A stretch of DNA of 64,000 bases, from positions 259,075 to 323,074 of the forward strand of contig CAWDGK010000001.1 in the NCBI GenBank assembly GCA_963801855.1. Reading direction: 5' to 3'. Shown here in pieces: positions 40,944-51,338 of the stretch. This DNA comes from JACDAN01 sp963801855. Its GTDB lineage: Bacteria; Actinomycetota; Thermoleophilia; Gaiellales; Gaiellaceae. Below the pieces are notes generated by a model. It did no database searches, was not told the DNA's origin, and was given only the letters and a program-made list of their open reading frames with translations. Position numbers and translations under genes: made by a program. Position 1 is the stretch's first letter. Each line of letters starts with the position of its first letter.

Positions 40944-41564
40944 CGACTCGCTTCCTGGGCTTGACCGGCGCGACGCTTCCGAGTGCGCCGACCGTTTGCC
41001 ACGACTGCGTGTTCTGGCAATCCAAGGCCGGGCGCAGGACGTCGAAGGGGAAGTGGATCGAGAAGGCCGAGGACGACTGGGGCGCGTGGGGGACGCTCTA
41101 CGTCGACGACGACGGTCGCGTGCTCGGCTCGATGCAGTACGGGCTCTCCGAGCTCTTCCCGCGAGCCGAGAGCCTCCCGGCGGGCCCACCGTCCGACGAC
41201 GCAGTCCTCGTCACCTGCGCCTACCTCGTCGAGGGCTCGGCCCAGTGGGTGATGCAGTCGCTCTTCCTGGCTGCGATCGCCGACGTGCGCGAGCGGGGCG
41301 GCAAGGCGCTCGAAGCATTCGCCTACCGCTACGTCGAAGGTGAGTCGAGCGGCGCAGCGGTTCCTCGTCCACCGGACGGTGTTCCCGAGTGATTTCCTGG
41401 CGGACTTCGGCTTCCAGACGGTCCGGCGGCTCGGGCGCGTCGAGCTCGCGCGCCTGGAGCTCGGAGGGCTGGAGTTCGCGACCGAGGGCAAGCGGGCGAA
41501 GCTCATTCGGGTCGTGAAGGAGGCACTCGAGCCGGAGCCGGCCCCGGTTCCCCGGCGTCCGTGA
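40940..41564 (+). CDS. GNAT-like acetyltransferase (one frameshift)
   Basis: Begins MTTRFLGLTGATLPSAPTVC with VCHDCVFWQ, an N-terminus seen in actinobacterial GNAT-like proteins, then WGTLYVDDDGRVLGSMQYG and VTCAYLVEGSAQWVMQSLFL, a degenerate acetyl-CoA loop. The frame shifts near 41348-41356 and ends with FLADFGFQTVRRLGRVELAR. ATG 40940 overlaps the phosphoesterase stop. Substrate unknown, and catalytic competence unproven. Confidence 0.65.
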
Positions 41565-41583
41565 GCGGGAGGCCGCCCGGCAA

Positions 41584-42524
41584 CTAGGCCGAAACAGGCT
41601 CGCGGGCGAGAATCAGCTCCGCGATCTGGATCGCGTTCAGCGCGGCGCCCTTGCGGAGGTTGTCGTTGACCGCCCAGAGCGCGAGCCCGTTCGGCCCGGT
41701 CGACTCCGGGCGAATCCGTCCGACGAGCACCTCGTCCCGGCCTGCAGCCGAGCCGGGGGTCGGGAAGTCCTCGAGCGCCAGTGGGGGCCGAGCCGAGGAT
41801 CGACCTGGCCTCGGCAGGCGAGAGCGGCTCCTCGGTCTCGACCCAGATCGCCTGGCCGTGGCCGACGAGCACCGGAATCCGGACGCAGGTGGCCTGGATC
41901 GGCAGGTCCGGCAGGCCCAGGATCTTGCGGGTCTCCTCGCGGAGCTTCAGCTCCTCGTCGAACTCGTCGCCGACCAGGTGCCAGTCCATCGCGAGATCGG
42001 CCTGCATCGGCTCGACGGCCCGCAGACGCTCGATTCCGGCGTCCCCCGCACCCGACATCGACTGGTAGGTCGCAAGCCGAACGCGGCGCAGGCCGGCCGC
42101 GTCGTGGAGCGGCTTGAGGACACAGGCGAGCTGGATCGCCGAGCAGTTCGGGTTCGCGACGATCCGCCCGCCGTCGATCGCGTCGTCGTTCACGCCGGCG
42201 ACGACGAGCGGGATGCCGTCGGCGAGCCGGAACGCATCGGACTTGTCGATGCAGGTCGTGCCGGCGTCGGCGGTCGGCGGCACGAGCTCCGAGCTCGGGC
42301 CCGTCCCGACCGAGAAGAAGCAGAGGTCGAGCTCGTCAGCGGCGAGCCGCTCCGGCGTCGCCTCCTCGACGCGCAGCGAACGGCCGCCGAACCGCACCTC
42401 GCGAGCCGGCCGACCGGGAGGACGCGTACGCGCGGCACGTCGGAGAACCCGCGCTCGGCGAGCAGCTCCAGCGCAACGGTTCCGACGACTCCGGTGGCGC
42501 CGACGACTCCGATCCGGGCCTCAT
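41584..42524 (-). CDS. asd: Aspartate-semialdehyde dehydrogenase (three frameshifts)
   Basis: Second step of the lysine/threonine/methionine pathway. Segments in order: IGVVGATGVVGTVALELLAE (NADP fold), LDLCFFSVGTGPSSELVP, the catalytic Cys in IVANPNCSAIQLACVLKPL, YQSMSGAGDAGIE and the substrate-binding ATCVRIPVLVGHGQAIWVE. Breaks lie at about 42518 (a missing G after the ATG), 42402 and 41780 (in a G5 run). The last part reads LALWAVNDNLRKGAALNAIQ. The ATG overlaps the lysC stop (ATGA), giving recR-lysC-asd. Confidence 0.88.
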
Positions 42525-43785
42525 GTCGTGGGCACGGACGGCCTCGGCTCGGCGTCGAGCTCGAAGGCGCTGTGGAGCGCGCGCACCGCGTCCTCGACGC
42601 GCTCGCGGTCGACGAAGCAGGCGATCTTGATCGGGCGAGGTGCTCACGATCTCGGGCTCGATTCCGAGTTCCCCGAGCGTCGCGAACGTCCTGCCGGCGA
42701 CACCCGGATGCGTCTTCATCCCCGCGCCGATGACGCTGACCTGCGCCGAGGTCGTCGCGGGACGACCACGAGACACCGAGCCGGTCGAGCGCCGCGGAGG
42801 TGTCCGCGGCGTCGGAGATGCGGCCCGGAAAAGACGATCTCCGCGCCCGGTCTGGAGGATGGTGTCGACGCTCAGCCCCGCATCGGAAAGCGCCTCGAAG
42901 AGCCGTGAGCGGCGCCGCGCCGTCGACGCGGTACACCGACTCCTCCAGCGAGTGCGTGACGCCGGAGATGATCGCCTTCTCGAGCATCCGTTCGTCCTCC
43001 TCCCGGATCCAGGTGCCCGTCCGCGTCGCTGAAGCTGGAGCGGACGTGGAGCTTGACGCCGTGGTTGCGCGCGAACTCGACCGAGCGTAGCTGGAGCACC
43101 TTCGCGCCCGACGCGGCCATCTCCAGCATCTCCTCGTAGCTGACCGCGTGCAGCTTGCGCGCGCTCGGGACGAGCCGTGGGTCGGCGGTGAAGACGCCCT
43201 CGACGTCCGTGTACATCTCGCACGCGTCGGCGCCGAGCGCCGCGGCGAGCGCGACGGCGGTCAGGTTCGAGCCGCCGCGGCCGAGCGTCGTCACGTCGAT
43301 AGGCCGTCGAGACGCCCTGGAAGCCGGCGACGAGGACGATCCGGTCGGCGTCCAGCGCCTCGTGGATCCGGCGCGCGCGGACGTCCACGATCTTGGCGCG
43401 GCCGTGCACCGTGTCGGTGACGATCCCGGCCTGCGAGCCGGTCAGCGAGATCGCCTCGTGGCCGAGGTCGTGGATCGCCATCGCCGCGAGCGCGCAGGAC
43501 ACTCGCTCGCCGACCGAGATCAGCATGTCGACCTCGCGCGGCGCCGGCGTGGTCGGAGACCTCGTGCGCCAGGCGCAGCAGCTCGTCCGTCGTGTCGCCC
43601 ATGGCCGAGAGGACGGCGACGACGCGGTTCCCGCCCTCGCGCGCCGCGACCAGGCGCTGCGCGACGGCCTTGATCCGCGCGGTGTCCGCGACCGAGGTGC
43701 CGCCGAACTTCATGACGACGGTGCCCGACGGGCCGGGCGCCTCGCCGGCGATCGCCGGAGATCCCTCGTACTGCGTCGTTGCCAC
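42521..43785 (-). CDS. lysC: Aspartate kinase (about seven frameshifts)
   Basis: Phosphorylates aspartate at the head of lysine, threonine and methionine synthesis. Recognisable pieces in the right order: VVMKFGGTSVADTARIKAVA, LISVGERVSCALAAMAIHDL, TLGRGGSNLTAVALAAALGA, CEMYTDVEGVFTADPRLVPS, and two ACT domains (with SDAGLSVDTILQTG and QVSVIGAGMKTHPGVAGRTF). Breaks are near 43553, 43298, 43015, 42903, 42838, 42762 and 42642. All domains are present, so the gene is probably intact in the organism. GTG 43785 or an internal ATG at MKFGG may start it. ACT domains imply feedback control by amino acids. Confidence 0.87.
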
Positions 43786-43796
43786 GGTCAAAGTCT

Positions 43797-44388
43797 CTAC
43801 ACCTCCCGGCGGCCGGAGAGCGCCCGGCCGAGCGTGACCTCGTCGGCGTACTCGAGGTCGCCGCCGACCGGGAGCCCGCTCGCGAGGCGGGTGACGCGCA
43901 CGCGGCCGCGCAGCCGGTCGGCGATGAACGACGCCGTCGCCTCGCCGGTCGTGTTCGGGTTCGTGGCCAGGACGACCTCGACGACGCCGTTGGAGTCGAC
44001 CCGCCTGAAGCAGCTCGTCGATCCGGAGATCCTCGGGATCGACGCCGTCGAGCGGCGACAGGGCGCCGCCGAGCACGTGGTAGAGGCCGCGGTACTCGTG
44101 CGTCCGCTCCAGGGACATGACGTCGGCGGGCTGCTCGACGACGCAGATGACCGCCCGGTCGCGCCGAGCGTCGCGGCAGATCTCGCAGGTCTCGTCCTCG
44201 GTCCAGTTGCCGCACTCGTCGCAGAAGCGCACGCGCTCCTTCGCCTCCTGGAGCGCGCCGGCGAGCGCGAGCGCCTCGTCCGTCGGCGTGCGGAGCAGGT
44301 GGAAGGCCAGCCGGTGCGCGGTCCGGGTGCCCACCCCCGGAAGGCGCGTCAGCTGCGCGACGAGATTCTCGATCGCCGGGCTGAGCAC
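43797..44388 (-). CDS. recR: Recombination protein RecR (one frameshift)
   Basis: DNA repair clamp-like protein that works with RecF/RecO. It starts at GTG 44388 with LSPAIENLVAQLTRLPGVG (helix-hairpin-helix), then the four-Cys zinc site FCDECGNWTEDETCEICRD, and the Toprim domain VICVVEQPADVMSLE. A shift near 44010 joins DPEDLRIDELLQAG to VVEVVLATNPNTTGEAT. The end, VTLGRALSGRREV, matches RecR. Lying 11 bases from lysC, as in other actinobacteria, it probably heads the operon. Confidence 0.92.
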
Positions 44389-44502
44389 GCGGCCATTGTG
44401 CCTGTCCGGATCGGACCCGACAGGCGCGCGAAGACCGTTGCCGGCCGTCGCTGGGCGGGGTACCTGGCACTCAACTGGGAGGCCGGACGTTCGGACCCCG
44501 TC

Positions 44503-44688
44503 ATGGCCAGCCGAGCAGCCACACGAACGCACCCTCCGCACCGACGACGCGCTGGCGCCGCCCTCGTCTACGTGCCCTGCCCCGCCTGCGGGCGCGGGGT
44601 CCAGCTCTCGGACGACAATCGCGCGACCGGGGACGACGAGTACGAGTGCCCGACCTGCGGCGCCCGCCTCGTCGTCTCCGACGCCTAG
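44503..44688 (+). CDS. Small zinc-ribbon protein (61 aa)
   Basis: The C-terminal 38 residues form one zinc ribbon: VPCPACGRGVQLSD, then YECPTCGARLVV (CxxC...CxxC). The N-terminal 20 residues from ATG 44503 are basic and probably disordered; a later GTG (VPCPACG) is an alternative start. Function unknown. It is divergent from recR and ends just before the convergent regulator gene. Confidence 0.6.
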   Translation: MASRAATRTHPPHRRRAGAALVYVPCPACGRGVQLSDDNRATGDDEYECPTCGARLVVSDA

Positions 44689-44695
44689 AGAACGA

Positions 44696-45390
44696 CTACG
44701 CCGTCGCCGTGAGCAGCGCCGGTGCGGACCCGTTCGCCGCGCGTCCGTCGAGCAGCCCGTGGAGCTGGGCCCACCGGCTCGCCTCGGTGCGGTTCGCGAC
44801 GTCGAGCTTCCGGTAGATGTTCGACAGGTGGAACTTGACCGTCTGCTCGGTCACCCAGAGCATCCGGGCGAGCTGGGCGTTCGAGTGCCCCTCGGCCACG
44901 AGTCGCAGGATCTCGAGCTCGCGCCGCGTCAGGCCCGGCTCGTCCGTCGTCTCAGCGGTCGCTGCCACCGGGGCCGGCGCAAGGTTCGGCCGCCCGGCGA
45001 GGTAGACAGAGTGCGAGAACGCCTGCCGCACCGCCGAGGCAAGGTCCTCGGGGTGCGCCGTCTTGACCACGTACGCCGACGCGCCGGCGACGAGCGCCGC
45101 GTCGATGATCTGCGACTCCTGGTGCATCGAGAGGACGATCGGGCGAACCGACGGCACGGCGGCCCGCGAGCGCTCGATCAGCGCCAGGCCGCTCAGGTCG
45201 CCGTTCACGCCTTCGAGCTCGGTGATCAGGAGGTCGGGCGGTGCTGCTCGACCAGCGAGAGCGCCTCGGACGTGGATGTCGTCTTGCCGACGACGCGAAT
45301 CGCGATGCGACGAAGGACCTGCTCGACTGCGTCGAGCCACATGGGATGGGAGTCGCAGATGACTCCGACCTGCTCAGAAGTACCGTTCAC
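44696..45390 (-). CDS. LuxR/NarL-type response regulator with atypical receiver (one frameshift)
   Basis: A receiver domain (VGVICDSHPMWLDAVEQVLR) and a LuxR helix-turn-helix (LTRRELEILRLVAEGHSNAQ, then TVKFHLSNIYRKLDVANRTE), about 230 residues. The shift near 45240 joins EALSLVEQH to PDLLITELEG. At the phospho-acceptor position the expected Asp is Glu (LITELEG), while the later Lys is kept (YVVKTAHPEDL), so the receiver may be phosphorylation-independent. GTG 45390 has an AAAGG site. No histidine kinase is nearby. It faces a 484-base gap and the polysaccharide genes, which it may control. Confidence 0.85.
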
Positions 45391-45874
45391 CGAAAGGGCC
45401 GCCTTTCGAAGTTGTGGAAAAACACCGTCCGACGGTTAATAACGTACTTCGAGTAGTTTGGGAAGGGTTTTGACCTAGCGATTGGTCTAGTTTTTGGAGA
45501 TATGGGCAGAATTTTCAGCTTTTACGGCGTGCTCTTACGGTCCCGATATAGGAAAACCGCTGTTGAGAACCTGTGGACTGCGCCGTGGACGACGGTGGAT
45601 TTCGCCGGATCGGCTAGCTCGAGACCATGGCGCGAACCCTGTCCGCCGACTCGACTTTCGTCGCGTGGGAGGCGGAGCCGCGACCGGGTTACGGTGGACA
45701 CTGCGCTGCGGGCTGGCCGCGGCCCGCAACGCGAGGGGCGGAGCCAACAGCTCCGCTCCTGGGTAAGCGGGCGCCCCGGAGACCAAGCGGGGAGGCCCGC
45801 TTACCCGTATCTCCTCGCGGGTCTCCGAGGCGCCCTTACCCCTCGCGAGCGCCCTCTCTTCCTGGAATGGCGCT
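45391..45874. other. Long intergenic region between regulator and flippase
   Basis: The 45400-45560 part is distinctly AT-rich for this window and should hold the regulator's promoter (for example TTATTA on the minus strand near 45436-45441, no good -35). The right half (45734-45841) is a cluster of GC-rich inverted repeats, described separately. Short open frames here (for example from 45502 and 45627) have no coding features and are not annotated. Confidence 0.6.
45734..45841. terminator. Cluster of three GC-rich inverted repeats downstream of the flippase gene
   Basis: First hairpin: AGGGGCGGAGC (45734-45744) with GCTCCGCTCCT (45750-45760), 10 of 11 paired. Second: GGGTAAGCGGGC (45761-45772) with GCCCGCTTACCC (45795-45806), perfect 12-base arms with an inner 5-bp stem. 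Third: the left arm of the second, extended to 45784 (through GGAGACC), can pair instead with GGTCTCCGAGGCGCCC...TTACCC (45820-45841). The latter two are mutually exclusive. It lies 3' of the flippase on the minus strand, so a terminator is likely. Confidence 0.55.
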
Positions 45875-47176
45875 TCAGTCCGCGCCGAGGCGGAGCAGCG
45901 CCGTGGCGGTGGCAACCAGACCGGCCGCAGTCGCAACGAGGAACGCGACGCCGATCCGGAAGAGCGGCTCGCCGGGCACGATCGCGTACAGCGCCACGAA
46001 GAGCGTGGCCGAGGCTGTCCAGCCGATCGCGGCACGGCCGGCGGCGCCGAGGGCGAGCAACGCCTGCGAGAAGGTCGCCGCGCCGAGATAGAAAGCCACA
46101 CCGCCGCCGAGGAGCACGAGCTCGAGCCTTCCCGCGGTGAAATCGTCGCCGTAGAGGACGCGCATGCCCTGCGGCCCGAGCAGCGCCGCACCGGCGACGA
46201 TGACGACTCCTCCCGCGCAGAGGAGCCCGACCGTCTGGAGGACTGCGCGGCGGAAGCGCATCGCGCCGCCGACGGCCTGAAGCCGGGTCAGGTTCGGCAG
46301 GAGCGACGCAGCGAGGCCCTGAAAGAGGTAGACGGGCACCCGGACGAGCATGGTTGCGGCGAAGACGACTCCCGCCGCCTTGCTGGCGCCGGCGCCGCCT
46401 CCGAGCATGACGAGCAGGGGGCCGCCGTTCACGAGCACCTGGTCCGCGCCCGCCACGACTCCCGCGGGCATCGCGAACCCGAGCGCCGAACGAAGGCGGA
46501 ACGACGAGTGGTCGTCGCCCTCGAGCGCCTTTTTCAGCCGGCGCCTGCCGACGACGACGGGCACGACGAGGCCCCCGAGCCCGGCGGCCGCGATTGCAGC
46601 GGCCGCCAGGTCCTGTGACGCAACGAGAACGAGCGGAGCGGCCACGAGCAATCGCACGACGGAGTCCGAGATCAGCCCGAGTGCGTACCCGGAGAACCAG
46701 CGCGTGCCCGCCAGGAGGCCGCGGACGACGTAGGCGCCGCCGTAGAACACGACTCCGGCGAGCAGCATCGCGGTCATGTTGTCGTCGCCGAGGAAGAGCC
46801 GGTCGGTCACGAACGACCAGGCGAGCGCGATTCCGAGGGCGAGAGCGAGAAGAAGCCCGGCGGCGAGGCGGCTCACGGCCTTGACCACGGTGGCGGCTTC
46901 CTCGCCCCGGGCGAGGCGGTCGGCGGTCTCGCGCGAGGTCGTCTGCTCGAGGGGCCGGAAGAGCACGACCACCGTCAGGAAGAGGGCGGCCCAGAGAACC
47001 GCGATCTGGCCGTAGGCCTCAGGGCCGAGCTTTCGGGCGGCGAGAACGTGGAACCCGTAGATCAGGAGGCCCGAGCCCAGCGTCGCCACCGAGACGAGCC
47101 CGGCGCCGGCGAGCGCCTGGCGCCGCGCCTTGAGCGCAGGCGCGGGGATCGCGGCGGTGTCCGCTGCAATGGCCAC
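45875..47176 (-). CDS. Polysaccharide flippase-like transporter (MOP/MATE superfamily)
   Basis: A 433-residue integral membrane protein with about 12-14 helices. The N-terminal helix pair (GAGLVSVATLGSGLLIYGFH, then AARKLGPEAYGQIAVLWAAL) is the signature opening of Wzx-like polysaccharide transporters. GTG 47176 is the best start. It should move lipid-linked sugars across the membrane. It is divergent from the glycosyltransferase operon at 47394 and is the first of two flippases in this region. The 47177-47393 gap holds the divergent promoters; I could not assign boxes. Confidence 0.88.
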   Translation of the reverse strand: MAIAADTAAIPAPALKARRQALAGAGLVSVATLGSGLLIYGFHVLAARKLGPEAYGQIAVLWAALFLTVVVLFRPLEQTTSRETADRLARGEEAATVVKAVSRLAAGLLLALALGIALAWSFVTDRLFLGDDNMTAMLLAGVVFYGGAYVVRGLLAGTRWFSGYALGLISDSVVRLLVAAPLVLVASQDLAAAAIAAAGLGGLVVPVVVGRRRLKKALEGDDHSSFRLRSALGFAMPAGVVAGADQVLVNGGPLLVMLGGGAGASKAAGVVFAATMLVRVPVYLFQGLAASLLPNLTRLQAVGGAMRFRRAVLQTVGLLCAGGVVIVAGAALLGPQGMRVLYGDDFTAGRLELVLLGGGVAFYLGAATFSQALLALGAAGRAAIGWTASATLFVALYAIVPGEPLFRIGVAFLVATAAGLVATATALLRLGAD

Positions 47177-47393
47177 GCCACCATCTTGAGTCGCGCCCCG
47201 TGTGCCGTGAATCCCCGAGAGGGTCAGCGTGCGTCCAGGATTCAGGCTCCTACGCGGGTGCGACCTAACCGAAGGGCCAGCCCCCGGACCCCCGGTGAGT
47301 CTTTGTTTTCTGGCCTTGGAAGCGCCTTTGCACCTTGCAACGCTCTCGGCAGGCGGCTCGAGGGGAGTCGCCCGGAAAAGGGAGAGAGCAGGG

Positions 47394-48224
47394 TTGAGCT
47401 CGTTCGTTGCAGCTGCGGGGGCAGCACCAGAGGTACTTCGTGAGGAGTTCGAGGCGCGCATCTACGGCGCGCCTCGGATCACGCACGCCGTGCCGAACCT
47501 CTTCGTGGTGCCGGCTTTCAACGAGGAGGCGAACCTTCCACGGCTCTTCGCAGACCTGGAGAGCCGGCCGGGACTCTTCCCTCCGGGCAGCCGCCTCCTG
47601 ATCGTCGACGACGGATCGCAGGACGACACCGCTGCGATGGTCGACAGGTACACAGGGCCCCTCCCTGCCGAGGTCATTCGCCTCGGGCGTAACCAGGGCC
47701 CGGGCGCAGCGTTCCGCGCCGGATTCGCCGCCGCGCTCCAGCAGTGCGACGGCGAGGCCCTGGTCGTCACCCTCGAAGCCGACACGACGAGCGACCTCGA
47801 CGCTCTGCCGGAGATGATCAGGCGCGCCGAGAGCGGGGCCGAGCTCGTGCTTGCCTCGTGGGTGATGGTGAACGTGAGCCGTTTCCGCCGGACGTTGAGC
47901 GGCGGCGCGGCGCTCGTCATCAACCGGATCCTCGGTGTGGACGCCAAGACCGTCTCCTCCTTCTACCGCGTCTACCGCGCGTCGACGCTGCGGGCCGCCG
48001 CTGCGCGCTACGGGGATGCATTGATCCGCGAGCCGGGCTTCGCCTGCAAGGCTGAGCTCCTCTCGAAGCTGTCCTCGATGGCAGTTCGGATCGAGGAGGT
48101 CGACGTCGACCTGGACTCCTCCAGGCGGATCGGTGAAAGCAAGATGCCGATCTTCAAGACAATCTTCCACTACTGGCGCCTCATGGCTCGCCAGCGCATG
48201 GCCCGCGACCCGATCGCCGCATGA
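47394..48224 (+). CDS. Family 2 glycosyltransferase (dolichol-phosphate-mannose-synthase-like)
   Basis: GT-A fold enzyme with VVPAFNEEANLPRLFADLES at the nucleotide-binding start, LLIVDDGSQDDTAAMVDRY, and the metal-site region VVTLEADTTSDLDALPEM. This is the DPM1-like subgroup that transfers a sugar from a nucleotide to a polyprenyl phosphate; no C-terminal membrane domain is present. I chose TTG 47394 because a GGGAGAG site lies just before it and upstream sequence looks non-coding. First gene of the operon that continues to 54384 by 4-base overlaps. Confidence 0.85.
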   Translation: MSSFVAAAGAAPEVLREEFEARIYGAPRITHAVPNLFVVPAFNEEANLPRLFADLESRPGLFPPGSRLLIVDDGSQDDTAAMVDRYTGPLPAEVIRLGRNQGPGAAFRAGFAAALQQCDGEALVVTLEADTTSDLDALPEMIRRAESGAELVLASWVMVNVSRFRRTLSGGAALVINRILGVDAKTVSSFYRVYRASTLRAAAARYGDALIREPGFACKAELLSKLSSMAVRIEEVDVDLDSSRRIGESKMPIFKTIFHYWRLMARQRMARDPIAA

Positions 48225-49550
48225 CTCCCCCCACAGTCGGGATCGTCGGGGGCGGGATCCTGGGAATGACCGCGGCTCTTCGGCTCGCCGAGGCCGGGGT
48301 GCAGGTCGCCGTCTACGAGCGTGCGCCGGACCTGGGAGGCCTGGTGGGCTCGTTCGACTTCGAGGGGAGCCCGGTCGATCGCTTCTACCACGTCAACCTG
48401 CCGACGGACGACCGCGTGCTCGGCCTGGCCGAGGAGCTCGGCCTGCGCGACAAGTTCAGCTTCAAGCCCACGAAGGTGGGCTTCTACGGCGACGGACGGC
48501 TCTTCTCCATGACCTCGCCGAAAGAGTTCCTGACCTTCCCGCTGCTCAAGCCCTTCGAGCGCGCTCGGCTGGCGGCCTTCGTCGCCCGGTGCCAGCTCAT
48601 CAAGGATCACGACGAGCTCGACCGCACGCCGCTCGTCGAGTGGCTGCGGCGGCTCTGCGGCCGCGGAGTCGTCGAGAAGCTCTGGAAGCCGCTCCTGGAC
48701 TCGAAGTTCGACGGCCGCTACGACGACATCCCCGCGACCTACATCTGGGCGCGCACGAAGCGGATGTCGAAGACGCGCGACAAGAGCGGCGCCGAGATCA
48801 TGGGCGCCCTCGAAGGCGGCTACACGACGCTGATCGACGCGATCGAGGGCCGGCTGCGCAAGCTCGGCGCCGAGATCCACGTCGGGACCAGTGTCGACCA
48901 GATCGCACAGGCCGGTGGCGCCGCGACGGGCCTCGTCGTCGAGGGCCGGTACCGGCCGTTCGACCTCGTCCTCTGCACACTCGCGCCGCCACAGGCGGCG
49001 AGTGTCCTGGCCCCGGAGCTCCAGGAGCACGCCCATGCAGACCGGTTCCGCTACCTCGGCGTCGTCTGCCTCCTGCTCCGGACGTCCAGGAGCATCAGCC
49101 CCTACTACCACCTGAACATCACCGACCGGCGGGTGCCGCTGACGACCGTCGTCGAGACGACGCACGTGATCGACCCGGAGCAGGTCGGCGGGCACCTGGT
49201 CTACGTCACGCGCTACGTCGAGCCCGGCCACGCCGACCACGAGCGGCCCGGTCGAGGAGCTCGAGGCCGACTACCTGGCCCAGGCGCGGACGATCTTCCC
49301 GGAGCTGACCGACGACGTGATCCTGCACCGGAAGCTGCAGCGCGCCCGGGTAACGGAGCCGGTGCACCTGCTGGGCGGCGCCAAGAACCTTCCGGAGATG
49401 TTCCCGGTGCCCGGGCTCGCCCTGGCGTCGCTTGCCCACGTCTACCCCGAGATCTCGAGCGGCCAGGCGACCATGGGGGTCACCGATCGCGTCGTTCCCG
49501 GGATTCTCAGGCGGCTGGAGTCGGCGGGCCGGGAAGCGGCGGCGGCATGA
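48221..49550 (+). CDS. FAD-dependent oxidoreductase / amine-oxidase-like (one frameshift)
   Basis: About 440 residues. The FAD site is GIVGGGILGMTAALRLAEAG, followed by ERAPDLGGLVGSFDFEGSPV, the layout of UDP-galactopyranose-mutase-like and protoporphyrinogen-oxidase-like flavoproteins seen in glycan clusters. A C-terminal FAD-contact segment, VYPEISSGQATMGVTDRVVP, closes the fold. The frame shifts near 49248-49252. ATG 48221 overlaps the glycosyltransferase stop. A sugar-lipid or carotenoid-like substrate is possible; not determined. Confidence 0.8.
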
Positions 49551-51338
49551 CCGCGGCGGTTGCAGCGGTTCGCGTCCGGGCCGAGCGGCTTCGGATCGCC
49601 GTCTCGGCCGACGCCCTTGCGCTCTCGGGTCTCGCCGTCTTCTCCCTCGGACTCCTCTCGCTGGCCTGGGGCACCTGGGGCGACCTCGACAGCGACACGG
49701 GCTACGACCTCGTGGCGGGAACTCGCATCGCCGACGGGGAGCTGCCCTATCGCGACTTCGTCTTCTTCTACGGGCCGCTCGCGCCGGCGCTCGCAGCGGT
49801 TGCCGTCCTGCTGGGCGGCTCGGGTCTCGGGTCGGCAGTCGCTCTCGGCCTCGTTGTAGCCGGTGCGATCGTCGTTGCGACCTACGCGCTCGCGCGCACG
49901 ATGGTCGGCCCGCTCGGCGCGTTCCTCGCTGCCGCGCTGACCGCTTCGGTCGCGCTCATTCCCGACAACTACAGCTTCGTCGTCCCGCACACGCATGCTG
50001 CGACTCTCGGGACACTCGGATTGCTCGCCATGCTGCTCTGCGTCTGGCGCTATGCCGGCGACGATCGGGCGCGCTGGCTGCTCGGCGCAGGCGCCTCGAT
50101 CGGGCTCATCGCCCTGACGAAGCCCGAGCCGCTCGCAGCCGCGGCGGTCGCGAGCCGGCCTCTGGCTCGTCCTGCGGGCCCTTGCGGGGGCACGCTTCCG
50201 CCGCGAGGCCGCGCTGCTCCTGGCGCCGGCGCTCGTCATCCCCGCTGTCGTCTACGGAGCCTTCGCCGCGCTCGCCGGGTCGCGCACGCTCGTCTTCGAG
50301 AACCTGTATCCGGTCGACTTCCTGAACGCCGCCGGCAACGCGATGATCGAGAACCGCATGCCGATGACGGCGTCGAGCTTCGCCGAGGTCGGCGGAAAGC
50401 TCGCGCTCTATGCGGCCGGATGCGCCGTGCTGGTCTTCGTGGCCGCGCGGATCGCACGTGGCGGTCGAGTGGCTTCTGCGCTGATCGCTTTCTGCGCGTT
50501 CGGAGGTGTCCTCATCGTGGCCGGCTCGCTCGTCAAGCCGGACGGCCTGCGGGACGGCATGTACTACCTCTACGGCTGGATCCCGGCCGGCGCGGTCATC
50601 GCGCTCGCGCTCCTCGTCCGGCGCTACCGCCGTCGGGCAGGCGGCTGGGCCGCCGTGCAGCAGGTCGAGCTCGCAACGGTGGCTGTCCTCGCAGTCCTGG
50701 CGTTGACCACCTACGCCTCGTTCGTCGTCCACGGCTGGCGGCCGCAGATGGCGGTCTACTACCTCCCCTTCGCCGCCGTGCTCCTGGTACGGCTCCATCT
50801 CGTCGAGCTCGTGCGGAACCGGCCCGCGTACATCCTGGGCGTGCTCTGGATCGCCTTTCTCGCCGGCTCGGCTGCCGGGCTGACGCTGAAGGACGCCCGT
50901 GCAGAGTCGGTCACGGTTTCAGGGCCCGGCGGCTCGATCGCCGAGACCCCCGCCGAAGCCGGGCTCTACCAATCTGCGCTCGACGTGATCGCCGCTCGCA
51001 CGGAGCCGGGCGAGCCGATCCTCGTGGCGCCGCTGATGACCGGCCTCTACCCGCTCTCGGACCGCACGAGCGCGCTGCCGGAGCTCTCGATGCTCCCGGG
51101 CGCACTCCCAACCGAGGCCGACGAGCGCGCGGCGGTCGCGCGGCTCGAAGAGGCCGGCGTTCGTCTTGTGATCACCGACAACCGTGAGTGGCCCGGATAC
51201 GGCCACACCTCGTTCGGAGCCTCGTTCGACCGGGAGCTCAATCGATGGATCGAGGCCAATTTCAACCATGCGGAGACGATTCGGGTACCGGGCGAGAGCC
51301 GGGCACTCGACGTCTGGCTGAAGAGGAGGGTCCCGTGA
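49547..51338 (+). CDS. Membrane glycosyltransferase-like protein (GT39/ArnT-type, one frameshift)
   Basis: Around 597 residues with about 11-12 membrane helices. The first extracellular loop, DSDTGYDLVAGTRIADGELP, followed by YRDFVFFYGPL, is the acidic loop typical of polyprenyl-phosphate-dependent glycosyltransferases. The frame shifts near 50146-50158. A soluble C-terminal part (RLVITDNREWPGYGH, ESRALDVWLKRR) lies outside. It probably uses the lipid-linked sugar made by the upstream gene. Overlaps both neighbours by four bases. Confidence 0.8.

Noticed and set aside
42521..43785. Calling lysC (and sdhB, asd, recR) pseudogenes
   Set aside because: All motifs are present in order and only single-base shifts separate them. 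Loss of so many essential genes together is implausible, so sequencing error is preferred.
45502..46140. Open frames in the gap before the flippase gene as real genes
   Set aside because: They are Arg-rich, have no ribosome-binding site or domain, and overlap inverted repeats and the flippase's 3' end.
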